Assembly (NCBI GenBank): GCA_027475525.1
Contig: JAMWFC010000138.1
Location: 125,924 to 189,923 of the forward strand
Source: Macrolepiota albuminosa
Taxonomy: Eukaryota; Basidiomycota; Agaricomycetes; Agaricales; Agaricaceae
Reading direction: 5' to 3'
DNA length: 64,000 bases
Shown in pieces: positions 47,169 to 59,640 of the stretch. How positions within the stretch are numbered: the stretch's first letter is position 1; the number at the start of each line of letters is the position of its first letter. A model generated the notes under the pieces. It ran no database searches and had not been told where the DNA came from. It saw only the letters and a program-made list of their open reading frames with translations. The translations under genes were made by a program, and so were the position numbers.

Positions 47169-48232
47169 AGCCACAGTGACTTCTGAATCAAATCTATGTT
47201 TTTGGTTTGGCTATGTTAGAGCCCTTCGGAGGCATAGTTCCCACAGGGCCGGGTGGGATTCCAGGGATGTCAGCCTGCTTGCGCACCACGTATGGCTAAG
47301 AGCAGTGCCGTGACATGGAACACACCTAATTGAACGAACTGATTCTTCAGCCTCGGGACCCAGACTTACATAAGTGTGTATCAGATTCGCCGAAGGACAC
47401 AAGTACCTCCACCCGCTGTAAGACCGACACATTCACAACACGGCGCCGAAGGAGAACGGACTAGAAGCAGCGGCGCGCGTAGGGCTATGCGTGAGCAGCA
47501 AACTGACCTGAGACCGATGAGGCCGAGGACGAGTCAGTATACAGGCTCTTCATCCTGACCCAATTAGCCATGGAATGCTGAATCCGGCTTCCGTGGAACA
47601 AAAGCCTCATGTAATCTCGTACTTCCATTAAGTCACAAAGGTTCAGCCTGCAAACCACGAGTGCAGTCGTCGGTCTTCGGTATAACACGCCAAATTAAAG
47701 ATATGATGACAATACAATTCGGCCAACTCCGCTAAACCACAGCTAAGGCGAGACTGAACATCGGTCAGCAGCACCTTCGCCCGCGTGCCCAAGGAACCTC
47801 CATGAATCCGAGTTCCCACTTATAGCCTGGTTTGGCGGTTGTGTGTACCTGTAAACTATGTCAATCAAGCTTGCAAGGTATCAAGATTCAATATTGTATC
47901 CTAGTCGTCCATGGCTGGGGTACACATACAGCTCGCGTCGCTGCGTACCGGTGCCAACCGGCTGTGGCTTTCTTTTACCACAAGTTACACGCTACTTGGG
48001 TTATATATAAGCCGTATGCTTCTTATCCATAGGCCACGCCTGTGTCTTCTTTTACCACAAGTTACACGCTACTTGGGTTATATATAAGCCGTATGCTTCT
48101 TATCCATAGGCCACGCCTGTGTCTTGCCGGCTGCGATCCTCATCTTCCTGATTTTTTGACGCTCTTACCCCTCCCCACTCCCTTCCGACTCTGCCGCAAT
48201 TTCAGGCGGAGTTTTGGCGCAAAGTGTTCAGG
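47169..48232. other. Spacer and promoter region of the F-box gene
   Basis: The left 240 bases are duplicated flank of FAD copy D. The right end holds the 77-base tandem repeat described separately and the F-box leader. No gene recognised. Confidence 0.5.
47970..48125 (+). repeat. Perfect 77-base tandem duplication carrying a TATA-like box
   Basis: 47970-48046 and 48047-48123 are identical. Each unit contains TTATATATAAG (48001 and 48078) and CTTATCCATAGGCC. The pair lies 110-260 bases upstream of the F-box start codon, so a core-promoter module appears to be doubled. The perfect identity means either a very recent event or an assembly artefact. Confidence 0.85.
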
Positions 48233-49412
48233 ATGAACCATCAGGTATGGATTGGGTTTGGTGACTGTTCATGACTGACTTGCCTCGTAGTTCCGTTCTG
48301 CCATCAAACGAATGTTTCGCTCCCAACCATCAATCGTGAATGATAAAGTCAGATCTAATGCTTGATATCATTGACAGGCTATTCCTCATGCAGTGGACCT
48401 AACCTTGCGTTCAAAGTTTCCCTTTGAGATTTGGGAGAACATTCTCCTCTACATCACTCGCAAAGCAGATCTTTGCGCCATGACACGCGTCAACAGGAAC
48501 TGGAAAGCGGTCGCTGAACGTGCGATGTATCGCGTTGTTTCGCTTGAGGACGATACGATCGCACTGGGGTTCTTCCAATCGATCATCGCTCGGCCATTGC
48601 GGGGATCGTTTGTGTGGTCACTATTCATTGACCTGCCCGCTCATAATTTCCGGTTGGACCTTCCGAGAAATATACGCCCGAAGAAGACACCGAGGCTTCT
48701 GCTGCACGGAGCCTGCACTGACAATTTCAGCACCGTTGATAAGACTTGGGATTTGGGATTGCTCTCAAGGGTATTGACACTCTGTCCCAACATCTTACAA
48801 TTACGGCTTAGCGTCACGCCAAGGCTGCACAAAGCTTTCGCGCCACCCCGCCGAAAATATACAAGACCCCTTCAACGTCTCCAGATTTCTCCAAGAAGTC
48901 GCGGCGAAGCGAAGCCCGTGGCAATGCCCAGCTTAGGGAATCTGACTGGCCCATGTGAGGTCGTTAAAGCCCTAGTCCCAGGCAGACCGGTACGAGATGT
49001 CAGACTGATATGGTGTGAAGAGGATGGGAAGCTTCTCGGGGCATTGACCGCGCTCGGGCAGTCGACCGGTCCAGTTTCCACGCTTACAATCCAATCCGTG
49101 GACCTACTGGATGAAAAGGCCATCGTTTTCACTGGACATAACCTCCCGCGCCTTGAATACCTCAGCATCGTTTCCCCTTATTTCCAGCTTCCGGATGACG
49201 ACGTTGTGATGGTCCTCCAACGGAGCCTTGAAGGACTTCCGTGCCTGAAAGAGCTCAAGATAATGGTCCCGTATTTGCCAAACGAGAAATGGCGATCTTT
49301 CATATCAACTTGTGAGACGCCGATCGTGGTTCTTGGATGGAAAGTAGAGATACGCTGGGACATAGATGGGTGGATGTATCTTACGCGGGTGATGACGAGC
49401 ACTAGCACCTAG
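48233..49412 (+). CDS. F-box protein
   Basis: F-box proteins recruit targets to SCF ubiquitin ligases through Skp1. A 12-base first exon (MNHQ, 48233-48244) joins in frame across a GTATGG...GACAG intron to exon 2 (48378-49412), giving 348 residues. The F-box spans about residues 15-60: FPFEIWENILLYITRKADLCAMTRVNRNWKAVAERAMYR, with the usual Leu/Pro start and Trp end. The rest carries leucine-rich stretches (LSRVLTLCPNILQLRLS, LPRLEYLSIVSPYF, LPCLKELKIMV), compatible with an LRR-like substrate-binding part as in many basidiomycete F-box proteins. Target unknown. Confidence 0.82.
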
Positions 49413-49605
49413 AGGTCAGACTTTCTTTTCTCTTTTCTTTGTATGACAAAGTCAGGGGATCGGTCGATGAAAGCGTGGGCACGCAGCGCCTCCAAAAGAG
49501 GAAGTTGATTGTAATTAACTTCATTATTTCATCAGACACTTTTCCAATTGTCAAACTCCGAATTAGATCAAAGGATCGACACGAGTTCAGCGTGTTTTAT
49601 CGGTC

Positions 49606-49908
49606 ATGTCCAGATCCTTGCCGGCTGCTCAGAACACTGGGAACAAGTTTGTGACTGTGCTGTACTTCGCAGCTGCTCAATCTGCAACGGGTCTCCACAC
49701 CGAGACGATTCCTTTCCCAGATACTTCACTCACGCTTGGTCAGCTCGCTCGTCTTCTAGCAGAACGTCACCCTGCTCTACAGGATGTCTTGAACGAGAGT
49801 TCGTGGAGTGTGGATGCTGAAATGATAGATGATGAACGGGATGTGAATGAAGTTTACTTCAAGGGTGGAGAAGAAGTCGCTGTCATTTGCCCAGTATCTG
49901 GCGGTTAG
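49606..49908 (+). CDS. Molybdopterin synthase sulfur carrier subunit (MoaD/MOCS2A)
   Basis: Ubiquitin-like small subunit of molybdopterin synthase, which donates sulfur from its C-terminal thiocarboxylate in molybdenum cofactor synthesis. It is a single exon of 100 residues. VTVLYFAAAQSATG at the start, LGQLARLLAERHPAL in the middle, and the end GGEEVAVICPVSGG with the terminal Gly-Gly are diagnostic. The ATG at 49606 gives about 16 residues before the first beta strand. It lies about 190 bases after the F-box gene, on the same strand. Confidence 0.92.
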   Translation: MSRSLPAAQNTGNKFVTVLYFAAAQSATGLHTETIPFPDTSLTLGQLARLLAERHPALQDVLNESSWSVDAEMIDDERDVNEVYFKGGEEVAVICPVSGG

Positions 49909-51011
49909 CGTAGGTACCCTTTGCAATTCATTTTGACATGCTCGCCCAAGCGCTATGCCATTAACCGATTATACTTAACTCCAGCATACCTGAGGCTGTG
50001 GCATCGATGGCCCGGAGCGTGACCTACACTCACCCCTGAAAGTGCAATGTTGTCATCAAACTCTTTCCCTGTATCACTCCATCACTATCCGCCACCCTCG
50101 GTCGTCCCCATCGCTAGGTATCCTACTGTACGTCCACCCAAGGGAGCAGGGGAGCGCGATCGACCCGGAGCACGCGGAAGAGGCGGAGGATCATAAACAC
50201 TGCAGATACATAGCCATCCAGTACAGCCGATAACCCCGACACCACAAGCTAGAGGACTCCGTCACCCCGCCACACCAACCAGTCACCCTTACCATGTATT
50301 GCCGATCCCCTCAGGTTGTGGTGTCGCGGGACAGCCGCACTGCCACGTATCAACGCAACAACCACCTTCTCCGTGAAAGATGAGCGCTCTTATGCATGGT
50401 GCTACACATGGTCCGATGACAGCTCGTAGAAATCGGTCGAAATGGTAACAGCAAATCGTCTATGGGATCAATCCGGTAAAAACGGTCATAAATCATATAC
50501 AGCTCAGACCCGAATCCGACAGACAATAAGACGCAGAAACAAGACCATCATTAGGAAGCAGGGGAATCATGGGAAACGGAATAGAATGAGGAAGGAATAC
50601 GGACAACTATGGAGGCATTGATCGGAGTCGATCAACCGTACTAGTACTACTAGAATGGGTGGATATCTGGTTAAAGGGAAAAGAAAAGCCAGCCAGTTAC
50701 GATATACCAGTCAGAATATCAGTCCACTTTTGGCGCTAGTTGGGTTTAAGGAAAAAGGAAACAGACAGCTGACAGCGAAGCCCCAAGATTGAGACGAACA
50801 GAGACAATAATGGGACGAGGAAGAGTGTGAATGTGCTACAATGATGTATGGGACGAGGGTCGAGACAAAGATGAACGCATGAAACCCAAAACAAACTAGG
50901 CGGAGCGAAAGGTGTACAGAGCGCATAGTCTCAAACCGGAGAACACCAATGAGGAACTCAAATTAAGGGAGGGGTATGTATAAAAAATGAATTGGGGCTT
51001 GTGCGAGATGC
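49909..51011. other. Intergenic, convergent 3' ends of MoaD and VTA1
   Basis: No recognised gene. Short open frames only. Both neighbours end here, so it should contain two terminators. Confidence 0.5.
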
Positions 51012-54000
51012 TTAAAGTTCGACAGAAACGCCCAAAATAGCCAATGCTTTCACGAGTTCTTTCCTGGCTGTATCAAGATCATCATAATCAAGCGCATTAA
51101 TAGCGTACTTCGCGGCCTTCTTAGCTTTCGCCGTATCCTCAGGGGAGATGACATCAGGAAGTGGGGGAGCAGAGTGACGCGGGTACGGCGTTGGTGGGTA
51201 ATGAGATGACACGGGAGGTAGAGCAGGAACGGTGGGTGGTGGTTGGGGCAGCAACGGGGGGAAACTTGGGGCAGGAGGCGAAACCAAATGCATCGGCGGA
51301 GAAGAAATGGACGGGAAAGATGGTACATCCGGTAAAATCGCGGAGATAGGTGGAATGGCATTTACACCCTTGACACCTTCAGGATTCAAACGAGGCGAAG
51401 TTTGGAGGTGGTTAGCTAGAGAAGGCGTAGCGGGTGTGTTGCCATTTGAGCGGGATATGCTTGAAGAACTACCGCCGCTACTTGATCGGTTGTGTCCAGG
51501 CGCAAAACCCCCGTTGGGGTGAAGCGAGACGGTCTGAATGATGGGTGATAGCCGAGCGGTTGCACCAAGGTGAGGTGTCCCGTTTCCGTTAGGGACGGTG
51601 AACGTTAGGCTCGGCATGTTATCCGTCGAGGGTAACTCGCCAATTGGGGGAATGCCAGTCTTGCGCAGCGAACCACCTCTAGATGTATCATCTGACGCAT
51701 CGGACTCGTTTGAAGAAGGAAGTGGAACACTCAGCATGCTTTGTCTGGGACTAGGAGGCGGTGACTCGCTAGCGATACTGGATAAACCTCCAACCACACT
51801 TGGGGTAAAGTGTACTCTCTTTGGAACACTACTCGTAGTAGTGTGGAACGAGCTGATAGTCTGAGGCTGAGTTAACGGTGTAAGAAGATCCGACGCTTCA
51901 GTGGGATGTACATCCTCTTGCATATCCGCATCAACGACGCTTGGACCAGAGGAAGACGTCTCCGGAATCACACTGAGTGAATTCTCCCTCGAAAACCCGG
52001 CAGACAGCGACCCAGATCGGTAAGGAATCGGAACGTCAGACTCGACATCATCATGATTATCATCGCCCGTCCCCCACGATTGTCCCCAGCTGCTCCCTCG
52101 AGAGGGTATACTGTCACCCCTCTGAGCCGCGGTGCTGCTCCAACTGTCTTGCCTCCCGACTGCCATCGAATTCGGACCATCCATTTCCTTCTCGTGGTCC
52201 GAGTCAACATTTTCATAAGACTTCCAATTGGCGTTCCTGACGCTTTCATTCGTGACAGGTGCCGAAGCCGTCGCCCGCAACGTGGGGGACCTCGAACCAC
52301 CCGAAGACGAAGACGACGCAGCATTGCCAGTCGGCTTCTTCGAGGGACTCGGACTCCTTTCCATCAATCGTCCGGTGATACCAGGAATAGGTAACTCCTC
52401 AGGAATGGTAGCCGTCGAAGGGCGCACCGCCGATGCAGGAGCCCAGTTCGACTCATCCTGTCCAGGAGTAGCAGCCGTGCTCCAAGCACCAGGGCTGACA
52501 CTGTTCCCACTACCAATGCTAGCCCCTAATCCACTCCCACTCGACTTGAACGGCACCCTCGAAAGAGGCGTAGGTGTCCGCGGGACCTCTTTTTCCTTTT
52601 CCTTCTCTTTTTCGTCTCCTGGCGATAGGCCAAGTGGGGATATCCTTCCTTGACTACCACCTCCACTCCCCCTCTCGGGCGACACGCCCTTCACACTCAA
52701 CCCTGGTGACGCACTGGGCGTCCCAACACTAGGGGGTAGCGGAATGGTGTTTGGTCCCGCTCCTACATGCGGACCGGAGGGCAGAGTCAGAAAGTTCCCC
52801 TTGTGATTCGGACTCGCCGAAATGCTGGGTGGAATACTCCCAAAGACGCTCTCTTGCCCGGCAATGATGGTAGGTGGGGACAGGGTTCCACTGTCGGAAG
52901 GTGGGGTGGGCGGTTTCATGGTTTCCTCAAAAACAGACCCTGCTGGACCTGGAGTGGGTCCTCGACCTTCTCGGATGGCTTTTGCTATATCAGCTGCTTT
53001 CCATTTTGAATATCGGATTTTTTGTTCATTCTTCGTGACGATTATATTTCGGGCCAAAGGAATGAAGGTGTATCATGGGTGAATTAGGAATGTTCGGAAA
53101 AGGGGTTCAACACGTGGAGAGGAAGCAGGGGATGGAGACGTACCTCTGGCTGTTCAGGGATGTCGAAAACGGATAGGAGCTCTAGAAAATTAGCTGCAGC
53201 AAGAAACTTTTTGGCCGTTGACCTGGGAACCGCACGATGAAGTAGACGATAAGAATAGCCTCCCAACGGCGAATCCTGAAGACGAGATCCTCACCTCGAT
53301 GATTTGCCCTTTCGATCTTCATTGTCAGCATTATTGAATACACGTATAGCGAAACTATTCCATGAATTTGCAAAAAGCAGAAACGGGACACGAGGGAGGG
53401 ATGAAATGTTGAAGGGTGTGTATGAGTAAAGTCATGACATCATGAATAAGTTGTGGGACGTACTTTTCAATATAAGCACTGCCAGCTTCGTCAGAAGCTA
53501 CTGCATCATTTGAGTTTAGCTCTTTTTTCGCCTGTGCATTTGTTGGGTCAAACCAACAAAGCGGTGGTGGGATGCCCGCCACAACACAGGAAAGAAGAAA
53601 CGTATTAACGGTCCGAGGGAAAAACGATGGGATGGAGGAAGTTGCGTCAGTGAAACATGATCCGAAACATTAAACTGTGCCATGAAAGAGAGGCGGGAAA
53701 CGCGGGTAGGGATGATAGAAGGCGCTCGGAGGGGCACACTGGGGCGGTAAGGTGGATGGATAGGTGTATCCCCGCGTGAGATTGGAAAGAGGGGTTATGA
53801 GGTACATGGAATGTTGATCAGCTCACCCGTTCGAGAACGTCCATCAGTGCTAATAAGAACGGCCTGCATTCTTTTCCTCCTCTGGCCGCTACGCCTTGTT
53901 TTGCAGAGAAGTAAAGACCTACGAAAGAAAAAGAAAAAAAGAAACGCGACGCCAATTGAGGTGGTGCGATCTTGAGACGTGATGAACTTACACCAATAAC

Positions 54001-54127
54001 ACATGACGGGATCTTTGATTTTCAGTTCGAGCGCGCGTTGGATGTACGGTGAGAGGTGTTTAAGGGGTGGGGGTAGTTCTGGTAAGTTCGTAACGACATT
54101 TTGTAAAGTGGCTGGAGCGTTTGCCAT
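51012..54127 (-). CDS. VTA1: Vta1/LIP5, regulator of Vps4 in the ESCRT pathway
   Basis: Vta1 activates the AAA ATPase Vps4 in multivesicular body formation. The N-terminal tandem-MIT domain is spread over small exons: LPPPLKHLSPYIQRALELKIKD and VMCYWC, SAKQGVAARGGKECRPFLLALMDVLE, AKKELNSNDAVASDEA, FAIRVFNNADNEDRKGKSSR, TAKKFLAAANFLELLSVF, KIRYSKWKAADIAKAIREG. The last exon (to 51012) adds about 600 residues of Ser/Pro-rich linker. It ends with the VSL dimerisation domain: SPEDTAKAKKAAKYAINALDYDD and ARKELVKALAILGVSVEL. The start is the ATG at 54127. At over 800 residues it is far longer than yeast Vta1 (about 330), the excess being all linker. No frame break seen. Confidence 0.88.
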
Positions 54128-55960
54128 GGGTTGTTGAACACTAGATAGCTTTATCACTTGGTTTTTTTTGTCCTGTTCGTCGCGTTGACGTGGCGAAAGA
54201 GTAAAGCTACAGTTAGAGTTGTGAGTACGTTAGATTAAGTTGAACTAGAAGAAGAGACGGTGAGTTGTGGTTGGTCAGGAAGAGTCGGGGTGTTACTGTG
54301 AACGGTTATGAGTGAAAAAGGTATTAAAGGACCAAAAATCCGGGAGATTCCTTTTGTGGCTAGGGGTTTCTTTCGAGGAGAGCGTTGAAGACGGTAGTGT
54401 CAGTGGTACCGTACGCCCCCGCCAAACACCGACTCGACGATCGGTGAACGCTTCTTTAATAATTGGTTATTCAATGAGTCTTTCAATCGTTGAAACACGA
54501 GTAACGGCAAGCGGACTTAGAGATTAACTCCGAACACAGTGCCAGCGGAAATATTAGAAGGTGCTGTGATGAACGGCAGTCTCCGAGGGTCCAGCTTCGT
54601 TGAAGGCCAGAGTAAGTTGTGCTGGGGCAGAGTCGGCAAACAATGGCGCGGCAAATCCGTGTCTGCCCTGTCATGACAGCGTCAGTCGCATTGAGAGTTG
54701 CCGGGCTGCCATGCGCCCCGACTCGGTTGTAGCCGGACTCGAGGACATAGGCATCTTGATTTTCCTATATACATTATGGAGTAATTGACCTCTATAGCTT
54801 GTGAGGCATTTGTTTGGGCCAGGTTTCTTTTCCCGGGGCAGCCTTGAGAATGTTTGCTTCGTGGGACACCGAATCCGGAACTTCCTCTCATCTGTCATTC
54901 GACCGCCTGATCGGTGGGGTCTGCCCTTGGGTCAGAGATTTATTTACTTATGTACGATACATAATAGAGATCACTTCAAGTCCATTCCATCATGATCTTG
55001 CAACTCCTTCTCATCATTCCTGACCCAACTCCAGCAAATATTTATTGGCATGTCAACAAAGACTGGTTGTAGCTAAGTAATCAGTCCAGCGACTCAGTCA
55101 GTAGTTTTCAACAATATAAAGGCGAAAGAAAAATACGTAGGAGAATAACGCAACGTAAACATTAGTGTGGGCTAGAAAAGGCTCATAATTTACTTGTCAT
55201 GTCGCTCTAGTGTCAAACGTACCAATCCCCCAATCCAAATTAATTACTTAGCAGGACGTAACGATGCAAAACTCGGCCAACCCCCCTGTGACTGAGATGG
55301 GAAACCGCTGACCGATCATGAGCAAGTCCGAGAGAAGTTATGCTCCAGTGCTCAAACGATTGCTATGGCGCTCGAATCACCTCCCAAACACTGTAGTTGC
55401 GTGAAACCATTTGCACACAAACACAATTGTTCGGGTGGGATCGGGAATTGATTGCCAGAATAACTAACGCACCCACTACTGTATTCTTTTCGTGAACCAA
55501 TGAACAACGGACATTTTGGTAAAGATCTAAGCAGGACTCTGCGACGTTGTGACATGTGGCAATTAAATTATTTTGATCACCAGTGGCAGTGTCACATCTT
55601 ATTTAGGAAATCAAGGCGGATGTATACATACCGAAATCCGTTCGTTGAGCTAAATTAATTAATTACGTAAAAGGCTTGATATTCAAATGTCCTGGCTTCC
55701 TGAACTTTTTCCCAACGGCGAGAGTCAATATTGCTCAAAATTGCAGTAGAAGGATGGACGGAGAACGCCGATCGAAGATCCCTTTATAATGGCCCAACCC
55801 AATGACTTTTTTTCCCCCTTCTCATATACATACCAAACGCCTCTCGTGCTCCTTTACATTAGACACTCTCGTTCGCTCTTTCTGCCAGCGAGCCAGACGC
55901 ATAGACTTTCTTTTACAACCCTCCCACTCTCTTCAGAACCACTAAGACCCTTCTTTCACC
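54128..55960. other. Intergenic, no gene recognised
   Basis: Divergent promoters of VTA1 (leftward) and the secreted protein (rightward) lie here. The last 150 bases are C/T-rich, with TATATACATA near 55825, about 135 bases before the ATG. No other feature supported. Confidence 0.45.
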
Positions 55961-56563
55961 ATGCGCTTCATCACCGTCGCTTCTATTCTCCTTGCTGCTG
56001 CCTCTCGCGTTCTCGCCCATGATGGAGATCATGGTGGAGATCATGAGTGCTCATCCAGCCAGTTTAAATGTTAGCCGTTTTTTCTCTCTCTCTCCTAGAT
56101 CCTAGCACCCTAATTCCCCCAACCAACCTATGTTGCCTCCTCTTCTCTAATAGGGACCTTCGCCAACACCGGTGTTAGTATCTGCCTCTCCCATGGTTTC
56201 AAAGGGATTGGACAATGCCCGTACGTACCTGACTCTCCCAACCTCTATCTCATAATCCCCACACTCATCTTCATCCCCCACAGATCCGACAAGGAATGTC
56301 CCTCTGGTTGGGTATGGAATGACAACTACCAATCCTGTGTTCCCCAGCACCCCAACCCCGGCAACCCTTCGTGCTCTCATGGAGATTGGGACCATGGCGA
56401 CCAATGCTGCCACAAGCCCCCTCCAACAACTACAACTCAACCAACCCCCACTTATCGTTGGGGCAGTCATCGTGGTGATCATGGTGATGGTGAAGGTAAC
56501 AATGATCGCCGTCGCCGCAGCCGCCGGGCTATCCGACTTAATGGCTACCAGCGCCAATCTTAA
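55961..56563 (+). CDS. Small secreted Cys/His-rich protein
   Basis: Family not recognised. Three exons (55961-56069, 56154-56220, 56284-56563) give 151 residues in a clean frame. The signal peptide is MRFITVASILLAAASRVLA. The mature start is His/Asp/Gly-rich (HDGDHGGDHEC). Eight cysteines occur in the mature part, in short patterns (GIGQCPSDKECPSGW, YQSCVPQ, PSCSHGDWDHGDQCC). A Pro/Thr stretch follows (KPPPTTTTQPTPTYRW), then a second His/Gly/Asp block and an Arg-rich end (DRRRRSRR). It resembles fungal cysteine-rich secreted proteins with a dickerin- or EGF-like spacing, and the His/Asp clusters could bind metal. Good CACCATG start context. Intron 1 begins GTTAGC, a less usual donor. Confidence 0.72.
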
Positions 56564-59500
56564 AAACAAGAAAATTGTTCAGCAACGGAAAGGTGTTTTT
56601 TTTTTTTTCCTTTTTCAACGTGAGTCACCGCTTACGACTTGCCGCAGTGTTTCTTCCCAGGCGTTCTTGGATATGGTGTGCTCTAACCCTCGTTTACCGG
56701 GTACGAACTGGCCAAGCATCTTCCTCTCCATGTAAGGCACCGGCCACGTAATTTGCTCTTTGCTTGTCACCGTTCCACAGCCTTCTCCCGCTACATAGTG
56801 CAGTTCGGACTTTAGGCATCTATTTTAATTTATAGTTCCTTTTTGCTCCTGAAATCTCCGTCACTAGTCTTATTTATGCTCGAGCTATTCATACCCTTTC
56901 TCTTCGCCCATCAGTGATTCAGTGTTGTCACTGCACCTTTAGATGCGCCATTCACATGCATGGACATTAATGATTTTTCATCTTTTAGCATGTCTTTCCT
57001 TTAGTTTAGCTCCGTGTCCTACAAACTTAACCCATTCTTTCTTGTCTGAGTTTACTTTTGACACTTGTCTCTTTTTTTTCCTTCACCTCGTTGTCGGTTG
57101 GGGATTGTGAAATAGCCGCTGGCAGAATTACAGGTACCCGTGTTGAGATTTTCTTCTTTTTCTTCGACCGCCGCAGTACGTCCGCTTTACGTGAAACGGT
57201 GCTTACGTACGTGCGTACCCATTTGTGGTAGTCACTATAGTACTGTCCCCCCCCCTTCGTGACATCCGAAGAGTATACGGTCGGTAAAACCCTGAATTCT
57301 CTGTGCACTGATTATATTACATATGCCACACAAAGGGTCGAGAGTGCGGGGGGGGGGGGATCTCCGCTCCCTGGTATGGCCCCACATCGGCATCCATTGT
57401 GTGGCTGGTTGAAAGATGGACGGAACATGACAGAATGCCTGACAGGAAACAGAAGCGAAGGCGCGTTCCGGTTCTGGTGACGAATGGGGAAACGCGTCGA
57501 AGCATAGGTAAGAACTAGATCAATTATATATCGCGGTAAATTGCCAACCCTCTTCTTTTCCAGTTGCCTTGGTGAAAGCTATGCATGCAGGGACTTAGCT
57601 GGCCACAGCTTATTGTCCGGATCTCAACCCGAATTCTCCCCCGAACTTCGAGCTAAGACGGCTATGCACTTACATACCTACAAGTTCCATGCTCAAACAT
57701 TGTGGTGGGGTATGTACCTTGTTGAACGTATATCCAGTTGTACTGTGCATGGTAGGGCAGATGACCAGCTTACGTCCGCGCATGCTGATCCGATCACAAA
57801 AAGTGCGATTGGCGTTGAACTCTTCTTACGTGCCTTGATCTTGGTCTCCTAGCTATGTAGCTATCTCCATCTTGCCTTGTCGCCCAAATGTCTATGCCAA
57901 AACGTCGTCTCCCCGCGAGGGATTTGGATTGCAGATCCGTATACGGAAACATGTCCTCGAATTTTGAAATCCCGTCATTTCCAAACCCTTCAAGACACTT
58001 CGGAGTCGAATTAAGATGTGCAATATTGGAAATTACTTTTGTCAATCTTCGTTGTTTTTGGGCATACATAGATTGTCGCAGTTCTTTTGGCTGTGGATTT
58101 GGAGCCCTATCCAACCATGGTGATCCCAATCTGGAATCAAAACGGTTACATATGTACATAGTTGGTTGTCTGGACCACCAGATCGAAAACACAGAAGAAT
58201 TAATTAATCGGAGTACTATACTTAAGTAATTATGTACCCGGAAGAGTGGATCTGCGTTGTTCTGGTGCCTCACCGGAGTGTCTTGCATCAATATCACCGG
58301 CCTTGACTACGCTATCAGCCCCCAAATCGATGGCTATTTCGGTCCTGCAGTTCAGCGTTCATTCTATGATCGGATCCCGGCGCCCGACGACTTCACCGTA
58401 TGGGGAACGGCAATTAAATTAATGTACAAATTCAAATCAGCGCTGTTATCTGTGTGCTTTATCCAGTGCGCACTACATACGACACTTTTAAGCCCCAGAG
58501 ACATGTTTTGAACCCGTAATTTGTTGTTGTCTCACAACAAATGCATGGGACCCCGAGGATGCACCAAGCTGGATGAGCGAGTCGACGTACCTAATTATAG
58601 ACTTTCATCGTCGTTGTGGCTGTTTGTGTCACACCACCTGCCCTTGGGGAGCCCTCACAAGCCTGTACCTCGGCAGGTTATATACAATCATCTCCTACGG
58701 CCAGCCTGAGCCCAGGCCAGCTGGCCAGGGCAATGCTCGAAATTGACGCCTAAGGCCTGCAGGATAACGAACGTTCGCACTGCACATGATTTTCCTATGG
58801 AAGCAATCCACACATCACTGTTCTCTTGATCGACTCTCTTTTTGCTTTTCCCTGAACGTCTTCAGGGGTCAGCCTCCACTCTGCTTCAGGGGAAGTGTTC
58901 ACTATTCTCCAAACTGCGACACATCAGTGCGTCGAACTGAACTGTGGATTTCTCTTCGCATATTCGGGGGCCCCTTCACGTCGGTCTCTTCAGCGTTAGG
59001 AATTGGACGCAGCTTTTCGATGTCGATGATGGATGGATGGATGGATGTATTCATTTTAAAGTACGTATCTGTGCCTATCGGCATATGCCGTACTATAATG
59101 ACGCGGGTGAAAAATGTTTGGAAAGTAGTAGGTGGAGAGGAGTTTAAGTGTCAATGGGTGGATGAGACATCGAGTATCAGGTGGTATGGAGAGTAAAGCG
59201 GAGTGAAGAAATAACACATAAGGACATGCATCCCCTGCACTGGAAAATAGTAACAAATGATGTGGAGAAATGTAAAGCATAGTGAAGAAATAGTGCATAG
59301 AAGAGACACGTGACCCCCAGTGCAGGGGGCGCGCGGTTTGCTGCTGTAAGCCCAGAAAGGTGACGAAGAAAGTGGGGTGTGTGGGCACAGTTCTTGCGGG
59401 TGAATTGGGTGAAGGCTCCATGTGTTGTTGGATTGATACCCCAGGCCCAGGGTTTGGTAATGTCTCGGTTGGCTGTTCAGCGTGACAGCAGTTCTTGTGG

Positions 59501-59640
59501 GTGGGTTGAGGCGAAGCGTGTTCTTGTGAGATTGCATCTCGGTTGGCGGTTCAGTGTTCAGGATGGCAGCTGAGGGTGTTAAATGGCTTCCAGCTCATGT
59601 GTTCAATAAAAACATGCGGTGGAGGGGCCGTTGGTTGAAG
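56564..59640. other. Long intergenic stretch, low-complexity patches
   Basis: No exon with recognised similarity. It contains a T-run near 56596, a G-run near 57351, a GGAT microsatellite at 59028-59044 and the small inverted-repeat element at 59232-59328. Open frames such as 57794-58297 minus lack supporting motifs. Confidence 0.45.
59232..59328. repeat. 97-base element with 12-base terminal inverted repeats
   Basis: CCCCTGCACTGG at 59232-59243 is the exact inverse of 59317-59328. AGTGAAGAAATA also occurs twice, just left of and inside the element. No target-site duplication is evident. It could be a solo MITE or a simple hairpin. Confidence 0.5.

Noticed and set aside
51968..52653. Several open frames of 87-141 codons on both strands
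   Set aside because: All are shadows of the Ser/Pro-rich linker of VTA1.
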